Shown here: positions 1-7,154 of the stretch, in pieces
Numbering within the stretch: position 1 is the stretch's first letter
Layout: the number at the start of each line of letters is the position of its first letter
Origin: Alphaproteobacteria bacterium
GTDB lineage: Bacteria; Pseudomonadota; Alphaproteobacteria; Rhizobiales; Aestuariivirgaceae
Assembly: GCA_020441605.1 (NCBI GenBank)
Contig: JAGRLX010000408.1
Coordinates: 1 to 11,773 of the forward strand
Direction: 5' to 3'
Length of the DNA: 11,773 bases
Program-made: the position numbers and the translations under genes
The notes under the pieces: generated by a model
Told to the model about the DNA's origin: nothing
The model's input: the letters and a program-made list of their open reading frames with translations, nothing else
Databases searched by the model: none

Positions 1-145
1 TGCCGGCGCCGTTCTCGCCGAGAAAAGCGTGAATCTCGCCCTGACCGACGTCAAAGTCCACCTGGTCAAGTGCGCGCACGCCGGGAAAGGACTTTGAAAT
101 CCCGGCCATGTGCAGGAGTGCGGGTGTGAGCTGAGGCTTCTGCAT
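1..145 (-). CDS. Sugar ABC transporter ATP-binding protein, N-terminal fragment (CUT2/RbsA-like)
   Basis: Only the first 48 codons are in the window; the gene continues past the left edge. The translation begins [13 protein letters not shown] and continues with [16 protein letters not shown], then the start of a Walker A loop, GENGAG, at about residues 43-48. The '[12 protein letters not shown]' opening is typical of RbsA/MglA-type ATPases, which carry two ABC domains and energise import of monosaccharides or cyclitols across the inner membrane. The ATG at 143-145 was chosen because the conserved domain starts about 12 residues later. It follows the binding-protein gene on the same strand after a 53-bp gap with a strong stem-loop, the usual CUT2 order (binding protein, ATPase, permease). 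The substrate cannot be told from this fragment. Confidence 0.9.
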   Translation of the reverse strand, partial: MQKPQLTPALLHMAGISKSFPGVRALDQVDFDVGQGEIHAFLGENGAG

Positions 146-153
146 GAAACACC

Positions 154-182
154 TTCCGGCCGGGATGTTCGCCCGGCCGGAA
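154..182 (-). terminator. Intercistronic stem-loop between binding-protein and ATPase genes
   Basis: TTCCGGCCGGG (154-164) and CCCGGCCGGAA (172-182) are perfect 11-bp inverted arms around a 7-nt loop. The stem lies 17 bp after the stop of the binding-protein gene and 9 bp before the ATPase start. No T-run follows, so a full intrinsic terminator is unlikely. Such stems between a binding-protein gene and its ATPase commonly protect the upstream mRNA or reduce read-through, giving excess binding protein. That role is inferred here. Confidence 0.7.
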
Positions 183-198
183 TGTCGTTGCAATACCG

Positions 199-1149
199 TT
201 ACTTCACCTCGCCCAGACGCTCGGCGATGTTGAGGTTGTCCTTGGTGATGGCTTGCGGGGTCAGGAGCAGGACCTTCTCCGCTGGCTTGGTGCCGTCCTT
301 GAGGAAGCTCACCAGCGTCTGAACGCCGAGAGCGCTCTGCTGGCCGGGGAACTGTTCGATGGTGGCAGTCAATGCGCCATCGCGCACCTGGGCGAGGGCT
401 TCCGGCAACGCATCGAAGCCAATGATGGCGATGCCAGACAGGCCGCGCGCCTTCACCGCTTCCATGGCGCCGAGCGCCATATCGTCATTGGCGGCCACAA
501 TCACCTTCGGCGGTTCGGCAAGGCCGGAGAGCGCAGCCTCTGTGACGGAAAGGCCCTTGTCGCGGGCGAAGCCGGCTGTCTGCTCGAAGACGATCTTGTA
601 TTTGTCGGCCATGCCGTCGAGCACGTTGTGCAGGCCCTTGTTGCGATCGATCGCCGGGGAGGCTCCCGACTGACCTTGCAGGTTGATGATGGTGGCGCCA
701 TCCGGGAACATCTGGACGATGAGGTTGCCCTGGGCTTCGCCACCCTTCACGTTGTCGGCGCCGACGTGGGCGAGGATGCCATCAACGGAGGGTACGCGCC
801 GATCAACGGTCACCACCGGAATGCCGGCCTCGACGGCCTGCTGAAGTGCGGGCGCCATGGCGTCAACTTCGTTGGGGCTGATGACAATGCCCTTCACGCC
901 CTGGGTTATTGCTGCTTCGATGTCGGCCGTCTGCTTGGGCGAGGAAACCTGGCCGTCGCTCTCGATGGCTTCGTAGCCCTGCTTGGCGATCTCCGCCTTG
1001 AAGGCGTTCATCATGTGAACGAAGAACGGAAAGCTCAGGCCCGGAACCGATGCAAGGATCTTGTCGGCCGCCAGGGCGGACGTCGACATCGAGGCAACGG
1101 ACAATGCAATTGCGCTGGCTACAACCAGCCTTCTGGTGACTTTCTTCAT
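199..1149 (-). CDS. Periplasmic sugar-binding protein of a CUT2 ABC transporter (RbsB-like)
   Basis: The protein has 316 residues. A Sec signal peptide (KK..RR, hydrophobic stretch to about residue 23, ALA-A cleavage near 27/28) sends it to the periplasm. The mature part is a type I periplasmic binding fold. Positions that contact sugar in ribose-binding protein have plausible equivalents: PFF at 41-43, D116-R117, R169 in AIDRNKG, N221 in AANDDMA, D246 in GFDALP and Q266. It captures a monosaccharide or cyclitol and delivers it to the transporter whose ATPase gene follows. The start ATG has a GGGAGGA ribosome binding site about 10 nt upstream. Myo-inositol-binding proteins belong to the same family, and an inositol-type operon lies in this window, but it is about 7 kb away and no copy of its operator was seen upstream of this gene. 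The ligand is left open. Confidence 0.9.
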   Translation of the reverse strand: MKKVTRRLVVASAIALSVASMSTSALAADKILASVPGLSFPFFVHMMNAFKAEIAKQGYEAIESDGQVSSPKQTADIEAAITQGVKGIVISPNEVDAMAPALQQAVEAGIPVVTVDRRVPSVDGILAHVGADNVKGGEAQGNLIVQMFPDGATIINLQGQSGASPAIDRNKGLHNVLDGMADKYKIVFEQTAGFARDKGLSVTEAALSGLAEPPKVIVAANDDMALGAMEAVKARGLSGIAIIGFDALPEALAQVRDGALTATIEQFPGQQSALGVQTLVSFLKDGTKPAEKVLLLTPQAITKDNLNIAERLGEVK

Positions 1150-1636
1150 TATCGTGCAGTCCTCCCGTTGAATGCTGCTACCGGATCATCGCCGGCAGCC
1201 CGCCCGGGAGATTGTCGCAAAGCCGGGCACTTGACAAGAATGGATCATACCTTCGGAGCTGGTGCCGGTTCGATTGTGCGATGCATCAATATACCTGAAA
1301 GATCCGGAAATCCGGGGGTTTCGGTCGGTTCTCGAAACGGCGGTCCTCGCATATGAAATTTTTGTCAGGGCGTCATGCAGCAATGGTGTGGATGGCCGTG
1401 ACCCGCTGATGCGACATCAAGGCCGATGTTGGCGCCTAAACGGCAAGGGCGATCGACCAGACTCCGTTGGAGGGGTTCTGCATCCCCGGTCGCGTGATTC
1501 GAAGCGATGCTCAGGCCCGCAGCGCTTCAGTCGGTGCCGGTTTGACGTTGACATCATGCCCCGGCGCACTCCTCGCTGCGAGAAGTCGCCTGAAATTGCT
1601 CTTGCGTCAGATCTTCCAAGGATGTGGATTTACAGT
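1150..1636. other. Intergenic region with no convincing gene
   Basis: This stretch holds the upstream region of the binding-protein gene and the downstream region of the short-chain dehydrogenase, both on the minus strand. Open frames here have no recognisable protein and no good start signal. A minus-strand TATATT (1288-1293) resembles a -10 box, but no -35 box stands at the right distance. An imperfect hairpin (GAAGCG/CGCTTC arms, 1501-1528) lies about 110 bp beyond the dehydrogenase stop and lacks a T-run. The stretch around 1350-1366 is locally AT-rich. None of these is strong enough to call. Confidence 0.5.
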
Positions 1637-2395
1637 TCAGGCCGTTCGCCGTGTTTTCACCAGACGTCGCGTGATCCGGAAGTAACAGGCGTAAGGCAGC
1701 AGTCGCGCGAGCTTGAGCAGGACGATGAAACGGGTTGGAAAGGCGATCTCGAACTGGTGCCGCACCAACCCCGCGACGATGCGGGCGGCGGCGGTCTCGG
1801 GAGACATCAGGAAAGGCATCCGGAAGTCATTCTGAGCCGTCAGTGGAGTCTCGACGAAGCCCGGATTGACGAGGCTCACGGCTACGCCATCTGCGTCCAG
1901 CTCAGGCTTCAGGCTCTCGGCAAGATTGATGAGGGCAGCCTTGCTGGGTCCATAGGCGGCGGCCTTGGGCAGACCGCGATATCCGGCGACGGAAGCAATC
2001 CACGCGATATGTCCAGAGCGCCTGCGGCGCATGGATGGAAGGAGTGCGGCAAGCGCGTGAATGACGCCGAGATAATTGACTGCGTTGGTGACTGTGAAGT
2101 TGGCGACATCGAAATCACCAACATCCAATGGCCGATAGGTTCCCGCGGCGAGAACGGCCAGGTCAATTGCTCCGAGTTCGCGACAAATGCGGTCATGGGC
2201 ATCCTGAACGGCTTGGGGATCGGTCACATCGAGTGGATAGGCGTGTATTCCATGGCCGAGGCCTTGCAACTTGTCGGCCGACCTAGCGGAAGCCGCGACG
2301 ATGACGCCACGCCGCGCCATCAGGAGCGCGACTTCCCGGCCTATTCCGGTCGAGGCGCCGGTGATCCAAGCCACCCGCCACGGCAGATCAGACAT
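1637..2395 (-). CDS. Short-chain dehydrogenase/reductase (SDR), third gene of the sigma-factor operon
   Basis: A classical SDR of 252 residues. It has the nucleotide-binding TGASTGIG (12-19), D56 in the PLDVTD segment, an AAG variant of the NAG motif (83-85), the catalytic set N107, S135, Y148 and K152 (YGPSK), and PGFVETP (178-184). The C-terminus, rich in Arg and hydrophobic residues (about 220-250), could touch the membrane. It should carry out an NAD(P)-dependent oxidation or reduction of an alcohol/ketone. The start overlaps the chrR stop by one base (TGATG), so it is translationally coupled and belongs to the rpoE-chrR operon. Given the lipid genes in the divergent operon, a fatty-acyl or lipid-derived substrate is a reasonable guess, but the sequence does not show it. 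Confidence 0.88.
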   Translation of the reverse strand: MSDLPWRVAWITGASTGIGREVALLMARRGVIVAASARSADKLQGLGHGIHAYPLDVTDPQAVQDAHDRICRELGAIDLAVLAAGTYRPLDVGDFDVANFTVTNAVNYLGVIHALAALLPSMRRRRSGHIAWIASVAGYRGLPKAAAYGPSKAALINLAESLKPELDADGVAVSLVNPGFVETPLTAQNDFRMPFLMSPETAAARIVAGLVRHQFEIAFPTRFIVLLKLARLLPYACYFRITRRLVKTRRTA

Positions 2396-3048
2396 CAGAT
2401 GCCGATGAAGGGTTGTATCAGACGCGCGGAAAGTGACTTGAAGCGAGTCGGTGCCTCGATGGCCACCGCGCAGTAGCAGTCCTCCCCAGCCTCAACGACC
2501 GGCCGGTGTTCGACCTCCTCATCCAGATCGGCGACATCGCCAGGCCCGAATCGGCCCATCTCATCATGATAGGCGCCGCGCAGAACCAGCGTCAGTTCCT
2601 CGCCGCCATGACCATGCTCGGGCATCGCTCTTCCCGGCGCGATCCGCATGAGAACCAGTTTGCCGCCATCGGGAGACGACAGGGGAACGTGATGCAGGGC
2701 AACACCCGGAGCTTTTCGCTTCCACGGCAGATCGCGGAGCCCCACACATCCCAGCGCCCTTGAAAGCGGCACCGGAACTTCGTCCTGAGCCGAGGTCCGG
2801 GCAGGGAAGCGGTGCAGCGTCGCACGGTCGAGCAGGCCCAAGGTTCGCATCTTGCATTCCGACGAAACCGCCGTGGCATTCAGATCGAGCATGAGCTGAC
2901 CGCCCATCGTCTCTGCCTGCCGTACCGCTGCACGGCAGGCCGGACACCGCGCAATGTGCGAGGCTGCGACGATGGTCAGCGCCTCGCCGAGCGTCGCGGC
3001 CGCATAGGCCAGGATCGTCGCATGGTCGAGGTGGTGGCGAATATTCAC
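2395..3048 (-). CDS. chrR: ChrR-type zinc-cupin anti-sigma factor
   Basis: The protein has 217 residues. The N-terminal anti-sigma domain carries H6, H31, C35 and C38 (HIARCPAC), the same numbers as the zinc ligands known in Rhodobacter sphaeroides ChrR. The C-terminal cupin (about 110-200) carries H145, H147 and E151 (PEHGHGGEE) and H181, matching the second zinc site with a shift of four residues. ChrR binds its ECF sigma factor in the cytoplasm and releases it when singlet oxygen is sensed, which involves the cupin domain. The gene starts with GTG overlapping the rpoE stop by four bases (GTGA), as expected for a sigma/anti-sigma pair made in matched amounts. All ligands are intact, so the switch is probably functional. 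Confidence 0.95.
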   Translation of the reverse strand: MNIRHHLDHATILAYAAATLGEALTIVAASHIARCPACRAAVRQAETMGGQLMLDLNATAVSSECKMRTLGLLDRATLHRFPARTSAQDEVPVPLSRALGCVGLRDLPWKRKAPGVALHHVPLSSPDGGKLVLMRIAPGRAMPEHGHGGEELTLVLRGAYHDEMGRFGPGDVADLDEEVEHRPVVEAGEDCYCAVAIEAPTRFKSLSARLIQPFIGI

Positions 3049-3653
3049 TTCAGATTCTCCAATGTCTTGCGCAGGCGGCCATAGGCCAGTCTCATGCGGG
3101 ATTTCACGGTTCCAAGCGGCAGATTGAGACGCTCGGCTATGGCGGATTGTGGAACGTCCTCGATGAAGGAAAGGATCAGTATCTGCTTCTGATCTTCGGG
3201 AATGGACTCAAGGGCCCTCATGACGCCTTCTCTTTGTTGCTGGAGGGCCAACTCTTCGTCCGGCCCGATCCCGTCCGACGGACAGTCGAAATCCTCGATT
3301 GCCACGTGGTTGACGTTTTGATTGCGCCGCAGCCGGTCAATCCGCAGATTGCGGGCGATGGTGAAGACCCACCCGGCCACGCTTCCCTTGTCAGGCGCGT
3401 ACAATCCAGCCTTGGTCCAGACTGCGATCATCGTGTCCTGAACCAGATCTTCCGCAAGTTCGGCGCTCGCGCCTTTCCTCAACATGAAACTCTTGATGCG
3501 CGGCGCCAACCGGTCGAAGAGTTCGGCAAATGCCACACGATCAAGGTTCTTCGCTACAGCCTCAATAAGGCGGCGCAGAACCTTGTCTTCCAAGCGCCGA
3601 TCCGGCGGATGCTGTGGTTCGTCCATACGAAGGCCCGGTGTTCTCACCGTCAT
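3045..3653 (-). CDS. rpoE: ECF sigma factor RpoE (ChrR-partnered, ECF11-like)
   Basis: An ECF sigma factor of 202 residues from the chosen start. Region 2 spans about 43-111 (LAEDLVQDTMIAVW, GWVFTIARNLRIDRLRR) and region 4 about 139-196 (IPEDQKQILILSF, helix-turn-helix near SAIAERLNLPLGTVKSRM). It directs RNA polymerase to stress promoters and is held inactive by the ChrR encoded next to it. The frame is open up to a GTG at 3674, but that codon lies only 8 nt beyond the -10 element of the operon's own promoter and would be almost leaderless. The ATG at 3653 leaves a short leader with a GGGA motif. A third choice is ATG at 3626. The promoter layout suggests the factor activates its own operon. 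Confidence 0.94.
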   Translation of the reverse strand: MTVRTPGLRMDEPQHPPDRRLEDKVLRRLIEAVAKNLDRVAFAELFDRLAPRIKSFMLRKGASAELAEDLVQDTMIAVWTKAGLYAPDKGSVAGWVFTIARNLRIDRLRRNQNVNHVAIEDFDCPSDGIGPDEELALQQQREGVMRALESIPEDQKQILILSFIEDVPQSAIAERLNLPLGTVKSRMRLAYGRLRKTLENLK

Positions 3654-3681
3654 TGTTCCCAGCTTTTTTCGCACTCGTCCA

Positions 3682-3707
3682 TACGCCGCAAACAGCAGTC
3701 TGGATCA
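3682..3707 (-). promoter_or_regulatory. ECF sigma (RpoE-type) promoter of rpoE-chrR-SDR
   Basis: On the minus strand TGATCC (3707-3702) is followed after 16 bp by CGTA (3685-3682). This layout matches the -35/-10 pattern recalled for sigma factors of the RpoE-ChrR (ECF11) group. The spacing is identical in the divergent promoter at 3729-3754, and the two share TGATCCAG. Transcription should begin near 3676, just ahead of rpoE. Assignment to RpoE is inferred from motif, position and symmetry. Confidence 0.8.
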
Positions 3708-3728
3708 GTCCGAATTCTGTGCGCCGGG

Positions 3729-3754
3729 TGATCCAGTACCCATTGGGATCCGTA
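3729..3754 (+). promoter_or_regulatory. ECF sigma (RpoE-type) promoter of the lipid-modification operon
   Basis: TGATCC (3729-3734), 16 bp, then CGTA (3751-3754): the same boxes and spacing as the divergent rpoE promoter. The first gene starts 31 bp after the -10 element. This ties the flavin oxidase, DUF1365, methyltransferase and DUF2177 genes to the sigma factor encoded alongside. Confidence 0.8.
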
Positions 3755-3785
3755 GAGAAGCCGCTTTTGCAAATTTGGTATCGCT

Positions 3786-5126
3786 TTGAAAAAACTCAAT
3801 ATCGCTGTCGTTGGATCAGGAATTTCAGGCCTTTCTGCCGGATGGCTGCTGTCGCAGCGCCATCGGGTATGCCTGTTTGAAGCAGAAGCCCGGATTGGTG
3901 GCCATGCCAACACGGTCATGTGCCCAGTGCCGGAAGGTGAAGTCGCCGTCGACACCGGGTTCATCGTCTACAATGAATTCGCCTATCCCAACCTGGTCGC
4001 ACTGTTCAGCTATCTCGACATTCCGACCACCGCCACGAACATGGGATTTGCCGTTTCCCTCGATGGTGGCCGTACCGAATACGCGGGCCGCGGACCTGGT
4101 CAGCTTATCGGATCACCTCGCAATGTCTTCGATCCGGATCACTGGCGGATGCTGGCAGGAATAGCGCGGTTCTTCAGGACCGCATTGCCGCGCGTCGAAA
4201 CCATGTCGGATGATGTTTCGCTGGCAGAGTTCCTTGCGTCGGAAGACTACGGCGAAGCCTTTGTCAATCGCCACCTGCTGCCCATGGCGGCGGCCATCTG
4301 GTCATCTGCTCCGGAACAGATGCTGCGCTACCCGGCCCGGTCGTTTCTACGCTTCTTCCACAACCATGGATTGCTGAAATTCCGCGACCGGCCAAAATGG
4401 CGGACCGTTGTCGGAGGGTCATGCGAATACGTAAGGCGCCTTGTTGCCGACAGCCCCATGACCTTGGCGGTGGGCCAGCCCGTGCGCAAGCTCCATCGCA
4501 ACGGCGGTGAGACGATTGTCGAACTGGCCGATGGGTCTCGGCACTGCTTCGACCATGTGGTCATCGCTACCCACGCAGACCAGGCGTTGGAGCTTTTGGC
4601 AGCTCCATCAGCTAGCGAGCGCGACCTGCTTTCAGCATTCACCTACTCGATGAACCATGCGGTGCTGCACAGCGATGCGCGCCTGATGCCAAAGCGCCGG
4701 AAGCTTTGGTCGAGCTGGAACTACATGGGCGCGGCCGGTGCAAGGACCTGTTCGGTCACATACTGGATGAATGCCCTCCAGCCGCTTCCGACCGCCACGG
4801 ACCTCCTGGTATCCCTCAATCCGGCCATCGCACCTGACCCCTCGAAGGTGGCAGCCCGCTTCGATTATGCGCATCCGATCCTCGATGCGCGGGCCCTGGC
4901 TGCGCAACGGAGCATATGGGACCTGCAGGGACAGCAGAACACCTGGTATTGCGGCGCGCATTTCGGCGCGGGCTTCCACGAAGATGGCTTGCAGGCCGGG
5001 CTGGCAGTCGCAGAGGCCTTGGGCGGCCTCCCGCGCCCGTGGCGACTCGCAAACCCGTCGGACCGCATTCATGTGCGCCCGGTCACGGTGCCGTCGTTCG
5101 AATCCCGTCTCGAGGCGGCGGAATGA
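3786..5126 (+). CDS. FAD-dependent amine-oxidase-like oxidoreductase
   Basis: The protein has 446 residues. The N-terminus has an FAD-binding Rossmann loop, GSGISG (10-15), the acidic E32 ending strand 2, and RIGGHANT (36-43). VDTGFIVYNE follows at 55-64, a hallmark of the bacterial 'NAD/FAD-binding protein' branch of the amine oxidase superfamily found next to DUF1365 and cyclopropane-synthase-like genes. In Rhodobacter sphaeroides a related gene is among RpoE targets, and genes of this set are linked to oxidation of methylated fatty acyl chains to furan fatty acids; that link is from memory. No transmembrane segment is obvious. The start is TTG at 3786: an in-frame stop lies upstream at 3753-3755 and the FAD motif begins at residue 10, so no ATG is available. 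No clear ribosome binding site precedes it. The stop overlaps the next start (ATGA). Confidence 0.88.
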   Translation: MKKLNIAVVGSGISGLSAGWLLSQRHRVCLFEAEARIGGHANTVMCPVPEGEVAVDTGFIVYNEFAYPNLVALFSYLDIPTTATNMGFAVSLDGGRTEYAGRGPGQLIGSPRNVFDPDHWRMLAGIARFFRTALPRVETMSDDVSLAEFLASEDYGEAFVNRHLLPMAAAIWSSAPEQMLRYPARSFLRFFHNHGLLKFRDRPKWRTVVGGSCEYVRRLVADSPMTLAVGQPVRKLHRNGGETIVELADGSRHCFDHVVIATHADQALELLAAPSASERDLLSAFTYSMNHAVLHSDARLMPKRRKLWSSWNYMGAAGARTCSVTYWMNALQPLPTATDLLVSLNPAIAPDPSKVAARFDYAHPILDARALAAQRSIWDLQGQQNTWYCGAHFGAGFHEDGLQAGLAVAEALGGLPRPWRLANPSDRIHVRPVTVPSFESRLEAAE

Positions 5127-5923
5127 AACCCAGATCCAGTCTCTATGTCGGTGAAGTTGTTCACAGGCGCATCAGGCCCGTGCGGCACGACCTGCGATAC
5201 CGTGTTTACAATCTCTTCCTCGATGTGGATGAATTGCACAATATCCACGAGCGGATCAGATGCCTGAGCTATAATCGCTTCAACTTGTTCTCGCTTCGCG
5301 ACCGCGATCATGGCCCGGGGGACGGAACCCCGATCGCCGAGCATGTGTGGCAGGTGGCACGCCAATCGGCGACGGCCGGACCGGTGCAGCGAATCTTCAT
5401 GTTTACCTATCCACGCGTCATGGGTTACGTGTTCAATCCCCTGACGGTCTATTACTGTTTCGATGCCGCAGACCAGTTGTGTCTCATGATCTATGAGGTC
5501 AACAATACCTTCGGCCAGCGCCACAGCTATGTAATACCGGTAAGCGGCGACAGACTTCACGCTTGCCGGAAGTCGTTCTACGTGTCGCCGTTCAATCGTG
5601 TGGAAGGTACCTATCGGTTCAGTGCCGCCCCACCGGACGAGTCCCTGAAGCTGTCGATCATCCTCTCGACGCCAGAGGGTGTGTGCCTTTCAGCGTGGTT
5701 CAGCGGCCAACAGGTCGCCTTGACCGACGGCAATCTGTTGCGGTCGTTCATCAGCCTTCCGCTTCAGCCATTCAAAGTCATCGGAGGCATTCACGCCGAA
5801 GCGGCGAAGCTTTGGCTCAAGGGGCTCAGGGTGCAGCCGCGACCCAGTCCGCCCGCCCAGGATGTTTCATTCACAATCCCGGAGACGCAAGATAATGACC
5901 GCGCCAGCCTACGCCACCCGTGA
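5123..5923 (+). CDS. DUF1365 family protein
   Basis: A 266-residue member of the DUF1365 family, recognised by the conserved opening LYVGEVVHRRIRPVRHDLRY (8-27) with YNLFLDVDEL after it, and by the central segment FTYPRVMGYVFNPLTVYYC with EVNNTFGQRHSY. The biochemical role is not established. The family is regularly encoded between an FAD amine-oxidase-like protein and a cyclopropane-fatty-acid-synthase-like methyltransferase, exactly as here, so a part in fatty acyl modification is likely by context. It shares the ATGA overlap (5123-5126) with the upstream gene, with GAGGCGG ahead of the start. Its 3' end overlaps the next coding region by about 29 bp. No signal peptide is seen. Confidence 0.88.
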   Translation: MKPRSSLYVGEVVHRRIRPVRHDLRYRVYNLFLDVDELHNIHERIRCLSYNRFNLFSLRDRDHGPGDGTPIAEHVWQVARQSATAGPVQRIFMFTYPRVMGYVFNPLTVYYCFDAADQLCLMIYEVNNTFGQRHSYVIPVSGDRLHACRKSFYVSPFNRVEGTYRFSAAPPDESLKLSIILSTPEGVCLSAWFSGQQVALTDGNLLRSFISLPLQPFKVIGGIHAEAAKLWLKGLRVQPRPSPPAQDVSFTIPETQDNDRASLRHP

Positions 5924-7154
5924 GCCGGGTCTCCCGGCCCAAATATTGGCCATCGGACTGAAGCTGGTTCAGCCAAGAATTGCCGGCAGACTGTCGATCC
6001 ATTTGCCTTCGGGACGGTGCCTGGACATCGGTGACCGGAGGATCAGCCAAGCGGCCGAACTGCATTTGCGCAGCTGGAAGACTTTGTGGCGATCCATGCG
6101 CCGGTCTTCAGTCGGATTTTGCGAAAGCTTCATGAAGGGGGAATGGGATAGTCCTGCCCCGGAGCGCGTCTTTGCGTTCTACCTGCAGAACCGCGAGTCC
6201 CTTGACCGGGCCGGGCGCTTCTGGATGCGTCGAAGCAGGGCAGTGCGGGCCTGGCATTTGCGTCGTGACAACGACAGGCCGGGTGCCCGGCGAAATATCG
6301 AAGCCCACTATGATCTCGGCAATGACTTCTACAGCCTTTGGCTCGACGCAACGATGACCTATTCGTCAGGGCTGTTCGACCCCGGCATCGACGACCTCGA
6401 ATCGGCCCAATGCGCCAAGTACCGGCTGATTGCAGACGCACTTGATCTCCAACCCGGCCATCGCATGCTTGAGATCGGTTGTGGCTGGGGTGGCTTCGCC
6501 AAAGTTGCCGCCGAGCGCGGCGCGCAGGTGAAAGCCGTCACGCTGTCGGCAGAGCAGTTGGCATACGGCAGGAGCAGGGCAACGGACCGTATGTCTTTCG
6601 AACTTATGGACTATCGGGATGTCTCGGGCACCTACGACCGGATCGCTTCGATCGAAATGATCGAAGCGGTGGGCGAATCCCATTGGTCAACATATTTCCG
6701 CACCCTTTCCGAACGGCTTGCGCCGGGAGGTGTGGCCGCGATCCAGGCCATCACAATCGACGAGAAGCTGTTCCCGGCCTATCGTAGCCACGCGGACTTC
6801 ATTCAGCGGCATATCTTTCCGGGCGGCATGCTGCCGACCGTCGACATCATCCGGCAGCAAGCCGCGGCGCGCGGGCTGACCTTCGAGACGGTGCGGTGCT
6901 TCGGCCGCGACTACGCACGGACGCTGCGGCTATGGCGTGAACGGTTTGAGAAGGTCTCGCAGCAACTTGGTGAGCTGGGCTTTGACGAAACCTTCAGGCG
7001 GAAATGGCGACTTTACTTCTGCTACTGCGAGGCGGGGTTTGAACACGGTGCTATCGATGTCGGCGTCTATCGATTGACCAAGCCGGGTGATGGCGCGGCC
7101 AGTGATCAGACTCAAATGACCGGCCGAAAGGACTTAAAAGGAACAAAGAAATGA
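5895..7154 (+). CDS. Cyclopropane-fatty-acid-synthase-like SAM-dependent methyltransferase
   Basis: The protein has 419 residues. It has an N-terminal lipid-contact domain (about 1-130), EAHYDLGNDFY (136-146), the SAM-binding LEIGCGWGG (192-200), EMIEAVG (254-260), FIQRHIFPGGMLP (302-314) and Y340. Members transfer a methyl group from S-adenosylmethionine to the double bond of membrane phospholipid acyl chains. By recalled alignment with E. coli Cfa, the bicarbonate ligand C139 corresponds to S158 and H266 has no His equivalent near 287-290, while E239 (E257) and Y317 (Y340) are kept. This fits the Cfa-like methylases that give methylated acyl chains as well as it fits cyclopropane formation. 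The start ATG 5895 has GGAG 10 nt upstream; an in-frame ATG at 5862 would overlap DUF1365 more. The stop overlaps the next start (ATGA). Confidence 0.9.
   Translation: MTAPAYATREPGLPAQILAIGLKLVQPRIAGRLSIHLPSGRCLDIGDRRISQAAELHLRSWKTLWRSMRRSSVGFCESFMKGEWDSPAPERVFAFYLQNRESLDRAGRFWMRRSRAVRAWHLRRDNDRPGARRNIEAHYDLGNDFYSLWLDATMTYSSGLFDPGIDDLESAQCAKYRLIADALDLQPGHRMLEIGCGWGGFAKVAAERGAQVKAVTLSAEQLAYGRSRATDRMSFELMDYRDVSGTYDRIASIEMIEAVGESHWSTYFRTLSERLAPGGVAAIQAITIDEKLFPAYRSHADFIQRHIFPGGMLPTVDIIRQQAAARGLTFETVRCFGRDYARTLRLWRERFEKVSQQLGELGFDETFRRKWRLYFCYCEAGFEHGAIDVGVYRLTKPGDGAASDQTQMTGRKDLKGTKK

Noticed and set aside
1260..1295. LacI-type operator upstream of the sugar-binding protein, which would link the transporter to the inositol operon
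   Set aside because: GATGCATC is palindromic, but the surrounding 16 bp are not symmetric and do not resemble TTGCAAGCGCTTGCAA.
253..1356. Long plus-strand open frame (367 codons) across the binding-protein gene
   Set aside because: It lies antisense to a clear RbsB-like gene; the product is rich in Gly, His and Arg with no recognisable domain, as expected for a shadow frame in GC-rich coding DNA.
1501..1528. Hairpin downstream of the SDR as operon terminator
   Set aside because: It has an A-G mismatch, an 8-nt loop and no T-run, and sits about 110 bp from the stop codon; too weak to call.
1667..1690. TGATCC followed by CGTA near 1674-1694 as another RpoE promoter
   Set aside because: The spacing is only about 12 bp, it lies inside the SDR coding region, and no plus-strand gene follows.
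1262..2476. Long plus-strand open frame (404 codons) opposite the short-chain dehydrogenase
   Set aside because: The minus strand encodes a complete SDR with all motifs; the plus-strand product is low-complexity and unlike any family.
5862..5894. Upstream ATG at 5862 as start of the methyltransferase
   Set aside because: It adds 11 residues (MFHSQSRRRKI) encoded within DUF1365; the ATG at 5895 has a GGAG site and gives the usual N-terminus.
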